Source of the DNA: Afifellaceae bacterium
GTDB lineage: Bacteria > Pseudomonadota > Alphaproteobacteria > Rhizobiales > Afifellaceae
Assembly: GCA_028281235.1 (NCBI GenBank)
Contig: JANQKG010000046.1
Location: forward strand, 1-39,461
DNA length: 39,461 nucleotides
Reading direction: 5' to 3'
Shown: piece after piece, positions 15,244 to 24,098 of the stretch
Layout of the letters: the number at the start of each line of letters is the position of its first letter
Position numbering within the stretch: position 1 is the first letter of the stretch
Notes under the pieces: generated by a model
Databases searched by the model: none
The model's input: the letters and a program-made list of their open reading frames with translations, nothing else
What the model was told of the DNA's origin: nothing
Translations under genes and position numbers: made by a program

Positions 15244-17070
15244 ATGACCGCGGCTCTTCGCAACGTCGCTATCATCGCGCATGTCGATCATGGCAAGACG
15301 ACCCTGATCGACGTGCTTCTGAAAGCCTCCGGCGCCTTCCGCGCCGGGCAGCAGGTGGCCGAGCGCGCCATGGATTCCAACGCACTGGAGCGCGAGCGCG
15401 GCATTACCATCCTCGCCAAGGTGACGTCGCTCACCTGGAAGGACACGCGCATCAACATCGTCGACACGCCCGGCCACGCCGATTTCGGCGGCGAGGTAGA
15501 GCGCATCCTCAACATGGTGGATGGCGCGATTCTTCTGGTCGACGCAGCCGAAGGGCCGATGCCGCAGACCAAGTTCGTCCTGATGAAGGCGCTTGCCATC
15601 GGGCTCAAGCCGATCGTCGTCATCAACAAGGTCGACAAGCCGGAAGCGGAGCCGGACGCCGTTCTGAACGCTGTCTTCGATTTGTTCGCCGCGCTCGACG
15701 CCGATGAGGAACAGCTCGACTTCCCCGTGCTCTACGGCTCCGCCAAACAGGGCTGGATCGCCGCAGCACCGGACGGCCCCACGGAATCCGTCGCACCACT
15801 TATGGACCTGGTGCTGGAGCACGTCGCGCCGCCTGAGACGGAAGCCGGCGCCTTCCGCATGCTCGCCACCACGCTGGAGGCCGACCCCTTCCTCGGCCGA
15901 CTTCTCACCGGACGCATCCGCGCCGGCTCAGTCGCCGCCGGTCAATGGGTGAAGGCTCTCGAGCGCGAGGGCGGCCACGTGGAGGATTTCCGCGTCTCCA
16001 AGGTTCTGGCCTTCCGCGGGTTGGAACGGCAGCCAATTGAGCGCGGCGAGGCCGGCGACATCGTTGCGCTTGCCGGCGCGTCTGACGCAACGGTAGCCAA
16101 TACGCTTTGCGACCCGAGCCTTGAGGCACCGATCGCCGCGCAGCCGATCGATCCGCCGACCCTTTCCATGACTTTCCGCATCAATGACGGACCGCTCGCC
16201 GGCACCGAGGGCGACAAGGTGCAAAGCCGTGTCATCCGCGACCGTCTCTTGCGCGAAGCGGAGGGCAATGTCGCGCTCCGCATTGGCGAGGGGAAGGAAA
16301 AGGACGCCTTTGATGTCGCCGGGCGCGGCGAGCTGCAGCTCGGCATCCTGATCGAAACCATGCGCCGCGAAGGCTTTGAGCTGACCATCGGCAAGCCGCG
16401 CGTTGTCCTGCGTGAGAGCGAGGATGGCAGGAAGCTGGAGCCCATCGAAGAAGTCATCATCGATGTCGACGATGCGCATTCCGGCACGATCATCGAGACG
16501 CTGGCGAGCCGTCGCGGCGACATGGTGGAGATGCGCCCCTCCGGCGCCGGGCGCACGCGGCTGCGGTTCCACGTCCCCACCCGCGGGCTGATCGGCTATC
16601 AGCCGCAGCTTCTCTCCGACACGCGCGGCACGGCGGTGATGAACCGCATCTTCCACGCTTGGGAGCCGTTCCGCGGCGACATTCCCGGCCGCCGCACCGG
16701 CGTCCTAATCTCCAACGGCCAGGGCGACGCGGTCGCCTACGCGCTCTTCAATCTCCAGGAGCGCGGGCCGATGATGATTGCGCCGGGAACGCGCGTCTAT
16801 CCCGGCATGATCGTCGGCGAACACACGCGCGGCAATGATCTGGAGGTGAATGTCCTGAAGGGCAAGCAACTCTCCAATGTCCGCGCCGCCGGCAAGGACG
16901 ACGCCGTGCTCCTGACGCCGCCAATGAAGATGAGCCTGGAGCGGGCGCTGTCCTATATCGCCGACGACGAGCTGGTGGAGGTGACGCCGCAATCGATCCG
17001 CCTCAGAAAGGCGATCCTCGACCCGCATGAGAGGAAACGCGCGGAACGGGCCCGCGCCAGCGCTGCTTAA
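15244..17070 (+). CDS. typA: Translational GTPase TypA/BipA
   Basis: A 608-residue translation-factor GTPase, the standard BipA length. G1 is HVDHGKTT at about 13-20, G2 lies in RERGITI, G3 is DTPGHADF and G4 is NKVDKP. Domain II, the EF-G-like domain III ([10 protein letters not shown]) and the BipA C-terminal domain ([25 protein letters not shown]) follow. BipA binds the 70S ribosome and supports 50S assembly and growth under cold or stress. ATG 15244 gives the conserved N-terminus. It is followed 53 bases later by an adenylate cyclase gene on the same strand. Confidence 0.97.
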   Translation: MTAALRNVAIIAHVDHGKTTLIDVLLKASGAFRAGQQVAERAMDSNALERERGITILAKVTSLTWKDTRINIVDTPGHADFGGEVERILNMVDGAILLVDAAEGPMPQTKFVLMKALAIGLKPIVVINKVDKPEAEPDAVLNAVFDLFAALDADEEQLDFPVLYGSAKQGWIAAAPDGPTESVAPLMDLVLEHVAPPETEAGAFRMLATTLEADPFLGRLLTGRIRAGSVAAGQWVKALEREGGHVEDFRVSKVLAFRGLERQPIERGEAGDIVALAGASDATVANTLCDPSLEAPIAAQPIDPPTLSMTFRINDGPLAGTEGDKVQSRVIRDRLLREAEGNVALRIGEGKEKDAFDVAGRGELQLGILIETMRREGFELTIGKPRVVLRESEDGRKLEPIEEVIIDVDDAHSGTIIETLASRRGDMVEMRPSGAGRTRLRFHVPTRGLIGYQPQLLSDTRGTAVMNRIFHAWEPFRGDIPGRRTGVLISNGQGDAVAYALFNLQERGPMMIAPGTRVYPGMIVGEHTRGNDLEVNVLKGKQLSNVRAAGKDDAVLLTPPMKMSLERALSYIADDELVEVTPQSIRLRKAILDPHERKRAERARASAA

Positions 17071-17123
17071 GGCACCGCTGGACACCACGCCCGGCCGAAC
17101 CATATGAGGAGAGGATCAAGGCC

Positions 17124-18404
17124 ATGCGACCCTCTCCAGCCCAAGCGTCCGCGCAGGACGCCAAAGATGCAAGCCCCTACCCGCCCGACGTTGAGGTCGT
17201 CCGGCAGATCCCGATCACGCAATCAAAGGACCTCGGCTCGGCACTTGACTGGCTGATGTCCGGCGCCGGCAAGTCCGGCGGCCTGGCGGAGCTGCTTGAC
17301 GGCATGATGGCCCGCATCGTCGCCGCCGGCGTGCCGGCACACCGGAGCACACTGCACATGGGCACGCTGCATCCGCAGCTCGTCGGGCTCGGCGCAGTGT
17401 GGGCGCGTGACCGCGGCGTCTGCGACGAACTGCGCGTCGACGCGCATGTGCGCGAGACCGAGGCCTACCAGAAGAGCCCGCTGAAGGCAGCGATTGACGA
17501 AGGCAAAGCGGTGCGGATTCGCCCCCAAACCGACGAAGCAAGGGAGCGCTTCCCCATGATGAAGGCGCTGGCGGCGGAGAATTTCACCGACTATATCGCC
17601 GTCCCGCTGCATGACCGCGACGAGCTCTTCAACGTGGTGACGATCTCCACGCGCACGCCCGGCGGCTTCTCCGAGGAGCACGTGGCCGCGTTCAAGGCCG
17701 TGCTTCCCGCCTTCGCGCTCAACCTGCAGATCGCCGCTTTGACACGCATCGCCGGCAACGTGATGGCCGCCTATCTCGGCGAACGCAGCGGCGCGCGCGT
17801 GCTGTCCGGAGAGATACACCGCGGCTCCGGCGAGACCATCGACGCCATCGTCTGGTTCTCCGACATGCGCGGCTTCACTGCGCTGTCAGATCGCCTCTCC
17901 GGCCCCGACATGGTGCGGCTTCTCAACGCCTATTTCGAGCGGCTCGTGGAGGCCGTGCACGCCAACGGTGGCGAGGTGCTGAAGTTCATGGGCGACGGCA
18001 TGCTTGCCATCTTTCCGGTGACCGATGCCCGCCCCGCCGCCGACGCCGCCAAGGCGGCGCTCACCGCAGCGCACTCGGCCCTTGCGGCCGTTGACGCCAT
18101 GAACGGCGGCGACGGCGATGCGCTGGCCATTGAAACAGAGTGGCGGCCGATCGGAACGGGCATCGCGCTGCATCACGGTTCGGTCTTCTACGGCAATACC
18201 GGCGCGCGAGACCGGCTCGACTTCACGGTGACGGGGCCGACGGTGAACCTGGCGGCACGCGTGGAGCCGCTCACCAAGGAAACTGGCCGGCGGCTGCTTG
18301 TCACTGAAGCGGTGGCGAAGCTGCTCGACGAACCGGTTGAGGAACTCCGCGCCTTTCCGCTGCGCGGCGTGACGGAGCCCGTCGCCGTGTTCGCCGCGAA
18401 GTAA
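17124..18404 (+). CDS. Class III adenylate/guanylate cyclase with N-terminal sensor domain
   Basis: A 426-residue soluble protein. The N-terminal ~220 residues resemble a GAF-like sensor (FTDYIAVPLHDRDELFNVVTIST). The C-terminal catalytic domain begins at WFSDMRGFTALS. Metal-binding Asp247 and Asp291 (GDGMLAIF) are present. Lys287 (VLKFMGDG) and Asp366 (RLDFTVTG) are the adenine-selecting pair, and the transition-state residues Asn375 and Arg379 lie in NLAAR. All key residues are intact, so an active adenylate cyclase is predicted. Family members in rhizobia are numerous; the input signal is unknown. It follows typA by 53 bases and is trailed by a palindromic repeat. Confidence 0.92.
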   Translation: MRPSPAQASAQDAKDASPYPPDVEVVRQIPITQSKDLGSALDWLMSGAGKSGGLAELLDGMMARIVAAGVPAHRSTLHMGTLHPQLVGLGAVWARDRGVCDELRVDAHVRETEAYQKSPLKAAIDEGKAVRIRPQTDEARERFPMMKALAAENFTDYIAVPLHDRDELFNVVTISTRTPGGFSEEHVAAFKAVLPAFALNLQIAALTRIAGNVMAAYLGERSGARVLSGEIHRGSGETIDAIVWFSDMRGFTALSDRLSGPDMVRLLNAYFERLVEAVHANGGEVLKFMGDGMLAIFPVTDARPAADAAKAALTAAHSALAAVDAMNGGDGDALAIETEWRPIGTGIALHHGSVFYGNTGARDRLDFTVTGPTVNLAARVEPLTKETGRRLLVTEAVAKLLDEPVEELRAFPLRGVTEPVAVFAAK

Positions 18405-18430
18405 GGGGTATCTGCCCGGCACGCCCGGCC

Positions 18431-18488
18431 CCTCTCCCCTGGTGGAGAGGGTGGCCCTTCGCGTCAGCGAAGGGTCGGGAGAGGGGGA
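18431..18488. repeat. Double-hairpin repeat downstream of the cyclase gene
   Basis: CCTCTCCCC...GGAGAGG and CCCTTCGC GTCA GCGAAGGG hairpins are followed by GGAGAGGGGG, giving nested palindromes. This resembles the common rhizobial intergenic element and begins 27 bases after the cyclase stop, where it may help terminate transcription. Confidence 0.7.
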
Positions 18489-18525
18489 GAAGCTGGCGTT
18501 CCCTGCTCGCCTGGCGGCGCGTCGA

Positions 18526-18544
18526 CTCTCCCCAATGGGGAGAG
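18526..18544. repeat. CTCTCCCC-AAT-GGGGAGAG hairpin
   Basis: A perfect 8-bp stem with a three-base AAT loop. The same hairpin, one base pair longer, occurs at 22847-22867. Both are intergenic. Confidence 0.75.
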
Positions 18545-18681
18545 GACTAAGCCGTGCGACACTGCACGGCCCACGTCTCCCCTTGCGGCGCAGCGTGTTC
18601 GCACCCGTTCTGCGCCGGCGAACAACGTCCGCCGCCCGCTTCCACCTTTTCTCGCTTCGGCGGAGCCGCTACGGTTCGTCC

Positions 18682-19188
18682 ATGACCTCGCTCGTCATAG
18701 ACGTACGCCCGGCTCGCACGTCCGATGCGGGGCAGCTCGCCGACGCCTACGCCACATCATGGCGCGAGGCCTATGCCGGCATCATCCCGGCGCTGACGCT
18801 GGAGCGCATGATCGTCCGCCGCGGCGCCCGCTGGTGGCGCGAGGTGCTCGCCCGCCGCGCCGTCTTGGTGCTCGATGTCGACGCGATTGTCGCCGGCTAT
18901 GCCAGCTTCGCGCCGGCGCGCGGCCACGCCCATCCGGGGACGGCGGAGATTCAGGAGCTTTATCTCCGGCCGGAATATCAAGGCGTCGGGCTCGGCGTGC
19001 GGCTCTTCTCAGCAACGCTTCGCCGCATCAAGGGCCGCGGCTACGCCAAGGTACTGGTGCGGGCGCTGGCGGAGAACGACCGCGCCAACAACTTCTATGT
19101 GCGCCATGGCGGCCGCCTGGTGGCCCGCACCGATGAATCGCTGGGCGGGCGCATGCTGCCCTGCCTGTGGTACGAATTCCGGCCCTGA
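18682..19188 (+). CDS. GNAT family N-acetyltransferase
   Basis: A 168-residue GNAT protein. The N-terminus DVRPARTSDAGQLADAYATSWREAYAG is followed by the acetyl-CoA binding segment LYLRPEYQGVGLG (about 93-105, PEYQGVG motif) and the C-terminal NDRANNFYVRHGGRLVAR. It ends in LPCLWYEFRP. The substrate is unknown. ATG 18682 is chosen because the fold starts there; the open frame continues upstream into repeats. A degenerate copy of the last 26 codons of this gene lies 1.76 kb downstream at 20859-20948, beyond the DUF3179 gene, suggesting a former tandem paralogue or an insertion scar. Confidence 0.87.
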   Translation: MTSLVIDVRPARTSDAGQLADAYATSWREAYAGIIPALTLERMIVRRGARWWREVLARRAVLVLDVDAIVAGYASFAPARGHAHPGTAEIQELYLRPEYQGVGLGVRLFSATLRRIKGRGYAKVLVRALAENDRANNFYVRHGGRLVARTDESLGGRMLPCLWYEFRP

Positions 19189-19450
19189 TCTTCGCCCCAG
19201 CGCGCGCTCCGAGAGAAGGCTGCGTGAAGAAGGGAGCCGACTGGCAGGGCGTTGAACTGCAGACTCGGCGGAGCATGCGCCGCGCCTTGCTCATTCCGGC
19301 AGACCGGGCATCTCCGCGAAACACGCCGAAACCTCTTCGAGGCGCCCTACCCACAAACGTTCACCGAATGCTGATGTCGGCTTGATTTGCGACGGCGTGC
19401 GTAGTGGCCAAACTAGGGCGCACTTGGCGCTCCGCGCGAAAGGTCCCCTG

Positions 19451-20839
19451 ATGACATTGAGAATTGGATCTCGGTTCCGCATCGCTTTCATGATGTCGCT
19501 GATGGCGGCGCTTTTCCTGTTCGGGGCTGATGAGTCGAAGGCCCAGGACACGGTGGAGCTGCCTGCCTATGTGATCGAGCAGTTCGGCACCCCCCCGTCC
19601 GTACCGGACGGTCCACTGTCCGAAACGTTGCAGTCCGCCGTAGAGGTGGCCTTCATCGACAGTGTGGCCCAGTCGCGCTGGGGCGACGATCAGACGATCG
19701 CGCTTGGCGAAATCGTCGCGTCGAAAGACCCGCGGATCGCCTGGATCATCAGCGACCTCATGCGCTTTGTCCCTGGGCCGCAATTGAGTGCACGGCTTGC
19801 CAGCGCGGCGTCCACACTCCTGGAGATCGAGGCTCCAAATCAAAATCATTGGGGAATCGTCACGGACCATCTGATAGCATGGGATATTCCAGCGCCCCCC
19901 GATTACCTCCGAGCGAAGCGGGCAATCTTCACCGGCCTTGTTCCCGGATGGGAGCCGATCTTTGTCGAAGGCGATATCGACTGGCGGCTGGTGTCCTGGG
20001 GCGGCGTGCTCATCGATGATCGCGCGTACGATACGACCGATGAACCCTGCAATTGCATTCCCGCGGCCGACAATCCCCAGGTCAGCAACGCCGAAGACGC
20101 CACGTGGCTCAAGGACGAGGATGTCGTGTTCGGCATTGAGGTCAACGGCGAATATCGCGCCTATCCGCGCCGCATCATGGAAGTCCGCGAAATGGTCAAC
20201 GACACGCTCGGCGGACGCGATCTGGGGATCCCGTACTGCACCTTGTGCGGCGCCGCGCAGGCGTATTTCACCGATCAACTGCCAGAGGGGATCGAGCGGC
20301 CAATCCTGCGCACGTCCGGCCTGCTCATCCGGTCGAACAAGGTGATGTACGACGTCAAGACGTACTCAGTGTTCGACACCTTTCTTGGAAAGGCGGTGAC
20401 GGGGCCACTTGCGAAGAAGGGCCTTGAGCTGGAGCAAGCCACCGTCGTCACCACCGACTGGGGAACGTGGAAGAGAGAGCATCCGGAGACTACGGTGCTC
20501 GTCGAAGCGCTGGCGCTCGGTCGAGATTTTGACTTCCGCAATGGCCGCGATGCGAATGGGCCGATCTTTCCGGTTGGCGACGTCGATCCTCGCTTGCCGG
20601 TTCACGAAGACATCATCGGCGTCGTGACGGCGTCCGGCCAGCCGGTCGCGTTTCAACGAAGCAAGGCCTTTGTGACTTTGAGCGAAGGCGACGAGATCGG
20701 TTACGAGAACGTCCGTCTAGAACTTGATGCCGGCGGCATACGAGCCGTGGATGCGGACGGCTCCGATCTGGGGAGCCATCAGGCGTTCTGGTTCGCCTGG
20801 TCGCAGTTTCATCCAGGCACCGCGCTCTGGCCTGAGTAA
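19451..20839 (+). CDS. Exported DUF3179 domain protein
   Basis: A 462-residue protein with an N-terminal signal peptide: basic RIGSRFR, hydrophobic IAFMMSLMAALFLF and a probable cleavage after SKA near residue 30. It matches DUF3179. The conserved GIPYCTLCGAAQAY segment supplies Cys263 and Cys266, and a Cys-Asn-Cys pair lies at 200-202. The mature protein is predicted to be periplasmic. Family function is unknown; the paired cysteines suggest a metal or disulfide. ATG 19451 follows AAAGG (19439-19443); an earlier start at 19382 would spoil the signal peptide. Its less GC-biased sequence and the flanking GNAT 3' end plus GNAT relic suggest the gene was inserted. Confidence 0.87.
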   Translation: MTLRIGSRFRIAFMMSLMAALFLFGADESKAQDTVELPAYVIEQFGTPPSVPDGPLSETLQSAVEVAFIDSVAQSRWGDDQTIALGEIVASKDPRIAWIISDLMRFVPGPQLSARLASAASTLLEIEAPNQNHWGIVTDHLIAWDIPAPPDYLRAKRAIFTGLVPGWEPIFVEGDIDWRLVSWGGVLIDDRAYDTTDEPCNCIPAADNPQVSNAEDATWLKDEDVVFGIEVNGEYRAYPRRIMEVREMVNDTLGGRDLGIPYCTLCGAAQAYFTDQLPEGIERPILRTSGLLIRSNKVMYDVKTYSVFDTFLGKAVTGPLAKKGLELEQATVVTTDWGTWKREHPETTVLVEALALGRDFDFRNGRDANGPIFPVGDVDPRLPVHEDIIGVVTASGQPVAFQRSKAFVTLSEGDEIGYENVRLELDAGGIRAVDADGSDLGSHQAFWFAWSQFHPGTALWPE

Positions 20840-20858
20840 AGCGACCGACGCCGGGCGT

Positions 20859-20948
20859 TCGCCAAAAGGCAGCCGCCTGGTCGCCCGCACCGACGAGGCG
20901 TTGAGCGGGCGGGCGCCGCCGTGCCTCTGGTAGGAGTTCCGTCCGTAA
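20859..20948 (+). pseudogene. Relic of a GNAT gene 3' end
   Basis: The translation GSRLVARTDEALSGRAPPCL-W-stop-EFRP-stop matches the end of the intact GNAT gene at 18682-19188 in 20 of 26 positions. Over 78 ungapped bases (20871-20948 against 19111-19188) I count 60 identities, 77%. A TAC tyrosine codon has become TAG (20931-20933), and homology fades out just upstream of 20860, immediately after the DUF3179 stop. No start or upstream body remains. The element is therefore a dead remnant of a paralogous GNAT gene. Confidence 0.85.
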
Positions 20949-20979
20949 AGGGCTTCTGGCCCGGCACGCCCTCTCCTCT

Positions 20980-21111
20980 GTCATCCCGGAAAGCGCGTGA
21001 GCGCTTGTCCGGGACCTATAACCACAGAAAGCAGCCGACGAACACCAACGCTGACCGGTCCCGCCGGTGCGTATGGGTCCCGGTCTCGGCCTTCGGCCGA
21101 ACCGGGATGAC
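20980..21111 (+). repeat. GTCATCCCGG-bounded palindromic repeat, copy C
   Basis: Same element as at 412-553 and 688-822: starts GTCATCCCGG, ends CCGGGATGAC, with GGGTCCCGGTCTCGGCC in the 3' arm. It fills most of the spacer between the GNAT relic and yggT and ends 21 bases before the yggT stop. Confidence 0.85.
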
Positions 21112-21132
21112 AACAGAGAGTCAGGCGCTGCC

Positions 21133-21423
21133 TCAGAAGACGTTGGGGTAGATGTAGAGCCAGATCACCCGCTGAATGAGGAAGATGATCAAAAGGAGAA
21201 TGATCGGCGTGATGTCGAGCCCGCCGAACGGCGGCACGAAGCGGCGGATCGGCCTGAGCGCAGGCTCCGTCAACTGGTATAGCATCCGCCCGATCGTCCC
21301 CACGAATTGGTTGTTCGGATTGACGATATTGAACGCGTAGAGCCAGGAGAAAATCGCCGCGGCGATGATCACCCACCAATAAAGCTGCAGTGCCAGGAGG
21401 ATGACATCGAGAATCGCGCGCAT
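21133..21423 (-). CDS. yggT: YggT family membrane protein
   Basis: A 96-residue protein with two hydrophobic helices flanking a conserved loop (about residues 3-25 and 70-90), the usual YggT layout. The loop [40 protein letters not shown] is characteristic in its parts TEPxLxPIRR and GGLDxTPI. Role is unclear; in other bacteria yggT-type genes sit near division or resistance genes. ATG 21423 is preceded by GGGGA nine bases away. A longer frame to 21567 runs into the promoter region of the tRNA gene and is not favoured. It is divergent from tRNA-Ala. Confidence 0.92.
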   Translation of the reverse strand: MRAILDVILLALQLYWWVIIAAAIFSWLYAFNIVNPNNQFVGTIGRMLYQLTEPALRPIRRFVPPFGGLDITPIILLLIIFLIQRVIWLYIYPNVF

Positions 21424-21560
21424 TTTGTCCCCGTGAATCGCGGCTTTTAAGACACGCCGCCCATGTAGCCGCGTCACGCCGCCGTTACAAGCAATAGGGG
21501 CGCCCCGCGGACTGCCGGCCGCACCGCGGATCGAGCCGAACCGGCCCGGCACACGCCGGC

Positions 21561-21589
21561 TTGACACCCTTAAGGGGCAATCTCTAAAT
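21561..21589 (+). promoter_or_regulatory. Sigma70-type promoter of tRNA-Ala
   Basis: TTGACA (21561-21566), 17-base spacer, CTAAAT (21584-21589) ~30 bases upstream of the tRNA. The spacer contains the perfect palindrome CCCTTAAGGG (21567-21576). Spacing and the consensus -35 make this the best promoter in the window. Confidence 0.65.
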
Positions 21590-21620
21590 GCGCCGGCCTG
21601 CCGGGCGACCGGGACGGCAT

Positions 21621-21696
<76 letters not shown>

Positions 21697-21765
21697 CCTC
21701 CTCCCCGGATATTTCAGCCGAAGCGCAAGCGCGCGGGGCGGAAGCCAATAATAGAAGCACGAGCT

Positions 21766-21782
21766 GGAGGGACGGAGCGTTG
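21766..21782 (+). promoter_or_regulatory. Shine-Dalgarno and TTG start of the aldo/keto reductase
   Basis: GGAGG at 21766-21770 is nine bases before TTG 21780. No ATG lies between the tRNA and the conserved N-terminus (PEIKKIKLGRTDM), so TTG initiation is the most consistent reading. Confidence 0.6.
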
Positions 21783-22751
21783 CCTGAAATCAAGAAAATC
21801 AAGCTCGGTCGCACGGACATGTCCGTGCCGCAGATCTGCTTCGGCTCGTCATCGTTTGGCAATATGCCCGACACCTACGGCTACGGTGTTGACGAGGAGC
21901 GCGCCTATGCAACCGTGCGGGCCATCTTCGATTCAGAGGCCGCCTTCATCGACAGCTCACGCAATTACGGTTTCGGCCGCAGTGAGGAGCGGATCGGCGT
22001 CGTGATCCGCGAGCGCGGCGGGCTGCCCGATAATGTGGTTCTGTCCACCAAGCTCGACCGCGACATGGAGACCGGGCGCTTCGACGCCGATCGTGCCCGC
22101 CGCTCGCTTGAGGAAAGCCTGACGGCGCTCGGGCTCGACAGCGTGCCGATCCTGCATCTGCATGACCCCGAGCACACCGCCTCCGTCGCCGAGGTCGCAG
22201 GTCCAAGCGGCGCGGCGCGCGAGCTCTTCCGGATGAAGGAGGAAGGCCTGGCTGAGGCCGTTGGGCTGGCGGCCGGCAATGTTGACGTGATGATGCCGTT
22301 CCTCAAGGATTTCGATTTCGACGCGCTGATCACGCATAACCGCTTCACGCTGGCCAACCGCAACGCCGAGCCGATGATGGATTATGCCGTCTCCAAGGGC
22401 ATGGCGGTGCTGAACGCCGCGCCCTATTGCGGCGGTGCGCTGGCCAAGGGCGTGGAGGCCTATCCGCGCTATGTCTATCAGGAAGCGTCTGACGACATGC
22501 TCGATCCGCTGCGCAAGATCGAGGCGATCTGTCTCCGCCACAACGTGCCGCCAGGTGCTGCGGCGCTGCAATTCTCCATGCGCGACCCGCGGGTGGCATC
22601 AACGATCTGCGGCGTTAGCAAACCGGAACGCGTGGAGCAGACGTTGGCCTGGGCCAACTGGGATATCCCCGATGCGGTGTGGGAAGAGCTTGCCGCCCTC
22701 CCCTTCGCCACCGACGACCCGGAAGCAACGCGCGACTACAAGCCGGGCTAG
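21780..22751 (+). CDS. Aldo/keto reductase (L-fucose/galactose dehydrogenase-like)
   Basis: A 323-residue NAD(P)-dependent TIM-barrel oxidoreductase. It opens with KLGRTDMSVPQICFGSSSFG. FIDSSRNYGFGRSEERIG gives the catalytic Asp and Tyr, TKLD the Lys, and HLHDPEH the His. The GVSKPERVEQTLAW segment near the C-terminus contacts the nicotinamide cofactor. The RNYGFGRSEERIG form resembles L-fucose/D-threo-aldose 1-dehydrogenases, so sugar oxidation is likely, but the substrate is not proven. Translation probably begins at TTG 21780, preceded by GGAGG. The open frame extends back across the tRNA gene, which cannot be coding. It is followed by a repeat-rich spacer. Confidence 0.85.
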   Translation: MPEIKKIKLGRTDMSVPQICFGSSSFGNMPDTYGYGVDEERAYATVRAIFDSEAAFIDSSRNYGFGRSEERIGVVIRERGGLPDNVVLSTKLDRDMETGRFDADRARRSLEESLTALGLDSVPILHLHDPEHTASVAEVAGPSGAARELFRMKEEGLAEAVGLAAGNVDVMMPFLKDFDFDALITHNRFTLANRNAEPMMDYAVSKGMAVLNAAPYCGGALAKGVEAYPRYVYQEASDDMLDPLRKIEAICLRHNVPPGAAALQFSMRDPRVASTICGVSKPERVEQTLAWANWDIPDAVWEELAALPFATDDPEATRDYKPG

Positions 22752-22846
22752 TGCCGGGCCGAGCAAGGTCGGACATACTCAAGAAGACGTCCTAAGCTGT
22801 TCGTGGACCATGCTTGCGCCTGGCTGAGCCGCCGGCACGGCGTCCT

Positions 22847-22867
22847 CCTCTCCCCAATGGGGAGAGG
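22847..22867. repeat. CCTCTCCCC-AAT-GGGGAGAGG hairpin
   Basis: Perfect 9-bp stem with AAT loop, the same as the hairpin at 18526-18544. It may act as a terminator-like structure downstream of the aldo/keto reductase gene. Confidence 0.75.
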
Positions 22868-22941
22868 TGAGGCACGCCGCCGCCGCGGAGGCGATAGCGT
22901 CAGGTGGTGACGACCCGCATTCCGCTCACGCTTCATGGCTT

Positions 22942-22974
22942 CGTAGCCCGGATGGAGCGCAGCGCAATCCGGGA
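22942..22974 (+). repeat. CCCGGATGGAGCG-type short repeat
   Basis: CGTAGCCCGGATGGAGCGC followed by AGCGCAATCCGGG: stem CCCGGAT (22947-22953) with ATCCGGG (22967-22973). Related copies are at 585-618 (reverse) and 23127-23151 (partial). Confidence 0.75.
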
Positions 22975-23006
22975 CACAATCGCCAACGCGATCAACCTCT
23001 CGATCC

Positions 23007-23111
23007 GTCATCCCGGTTCGGCCGCCAGGCCGAGACCGGGACCCATGAACACCCATACTGCTCTGGTGGTTATGGGTCCCGGACACGCGCTGCCGCGCGT
23101 TCCGGGATGAC
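23007..23111 (-). repeat. GTCATCCCGG-bounded palindromic repeat, copy D (inverted)
   Basis: Same element as copies A-C but in the opposite orientation and shorter (105 bases). It begins GTCATCCCGGTTCGGCCGCC, the reverse complement of the 3' arm of copy A, and ends CCGGGATGAC (23102-23111). Arms are GACCGGGACCCAT and GGGTCCCGG. Confidence 0.85.
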
Positions 23112-23126
23112 AAAAGAGAGGAAGTG

Positions 23127-23151
23127 GCCCGGATGGAGCGAAGCGTAATCC
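23127..23151 (+). repeat. Partial CCCGGATGGAGCG-type repeat
   Basis: GGCCCGGATGGAGCGAAGCG followed by TAATCC matches the repeat at 22942-22974 but is cut short where the universal stress protein gene's stop begins (23153). Confidence 0.6.
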
Positions 23152-23152
23152 T

Positions 23153-23971
23153 TCAGTGCGTCATCAGTACCGGCACGGTCATCTCACGCAGGATGTCGCG
23201 GGTCGCGCCGCCGAAGAAATATTCGCGCACGCGGCTATGGCCATAGGCACCCATGACGACCCAGTCGTAATTATCGTCCATGGCGGCGTTCAACAGGACA
23301 TCGGCGACCGGCACGCTTCCCGCCGGAACGTCCTTGATCTCCACATTGAGCCCATGCCGATCGAGATAGGCGGCAAGCTCCAACGCGTCGTCGGCATGCC
23401 TGCCAACCATCAGGACGGTGACGTTCCCCGTCTTTTCCAGAAGCGGCAGGCCGGCGCGGACCGCCCGCGCCGCCGTCGCACTGCCGTCCCAGGCGATCAG
23501 CGCGCGCTCAAGCTTCAGTTTCTGGACACCGATATAAGGAACGAGCAGCGTCGGCGCGCCGCCGTCAAACAGCAGCGATTCAATCATGGCCCCGCGCATG
23601 GGCTCCGGCCGGTCGGGACTCTCCTGGCCGATGACCACCAAATCGGTGAGACGGCTGCGCCCGAGCGTGGCGGCAAAGCTGCCATCCGCCGGCACCTCCA
23701 CGATCATGTTCTCAAACCGGATGCCGGCGCGTGTGGCGATCTCCTCAAACGCATTGTTGGCGGCCGTCGCCAGACCAAGCGCCGCCTCCCGCGCGCTGAC
23801 CCTGAGGCTTTCCGACGGCACGCCGATATCGGCGGGCGTAATCAGAGGATCGAACGCCACCGATAGCCCCGCCAGATGCGCATCAAGCCCGCGCGCAAGC
23901 TCCGCGGCGACCGTGGCCGCCTCCCGCTCTCCAAGCAGATCGACGATCGTCAGGATATCTTTGATGGCCAT
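23153..23971 (-). CDS. Universal stress protein (UspA family)
   Basis: A 272-residue cytoplasmic protein with an N-terminal Usp-like half (IKDILTIVDLLGERE...LVVIGQESPD) and a clear C-terminal UspA domain. The latter begins RALIAWDGSATAARAV and has VVMGAYGHSRVREYFFGGAT, matching the G2xG-9x-G ATP-binding pattern. Tandem Usp proteins of about 270-280 aa are widespread in Rhizobiales and bind ATP under stress. ATG 23971 is preceded by GGGAGGG about 9 bases away; an earlier frame start at 24061 lacks this. It follows the thiamine-diphosphate enzyme gene on the same strand after 127 bases and probably has its own promoter. Confidence 0.9.
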   Translation of the reverse strand: MAIKDILTIVDLLGEREAATVAAELARGLDAHLAGLSVAFDPLITPADIGVPSESLRVSAREAALGLATAANNAFEEIATRAGIRFENMIVEVPADGSFAATLGRSRLTDLVVIGQESPDRPEPMRGAMIESLLFDGGAPTLLVPYIGVQKLKLERALIAWDGSATAARAVRAGLPLLEKTGNVTVLMVGRHADDALELAAYLDRHGLNVEIKDVPAGSVPVADVLLNAAMDDNYDWVVMGAYGHSRVREYFFGGATRDILREMTVPVLMTH

Positions 23972-24098
23972 GATGAAATCCCTCCCCGGCATGGCGCCCT
24001 GCCGGTAGGCGACCGGATTCACGTCCGACTTTCGCCGAAGCGTTTGCGGACCGAGCGACAATTGTCCTTGATCCTGGTCAAGCCGTCCGCCGGCTGCG

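Larger units (their letters stand above)
22752..23152. other. Gene-free spacer with four repeat elements
   Basis: No gene is supported. The region contains a CCTCTCCCC-AAT-GGGGAGAGG hairpin (22847-22867), a CCCGGATGGAGCG-type repeat (22942-22974), an inverted copy of the GTCATCCCGG element (23007-23111) and a partial second CCCGGATGGAGCG repeat (23127-23151). It separates convergent genes. Confidence 0.8.
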
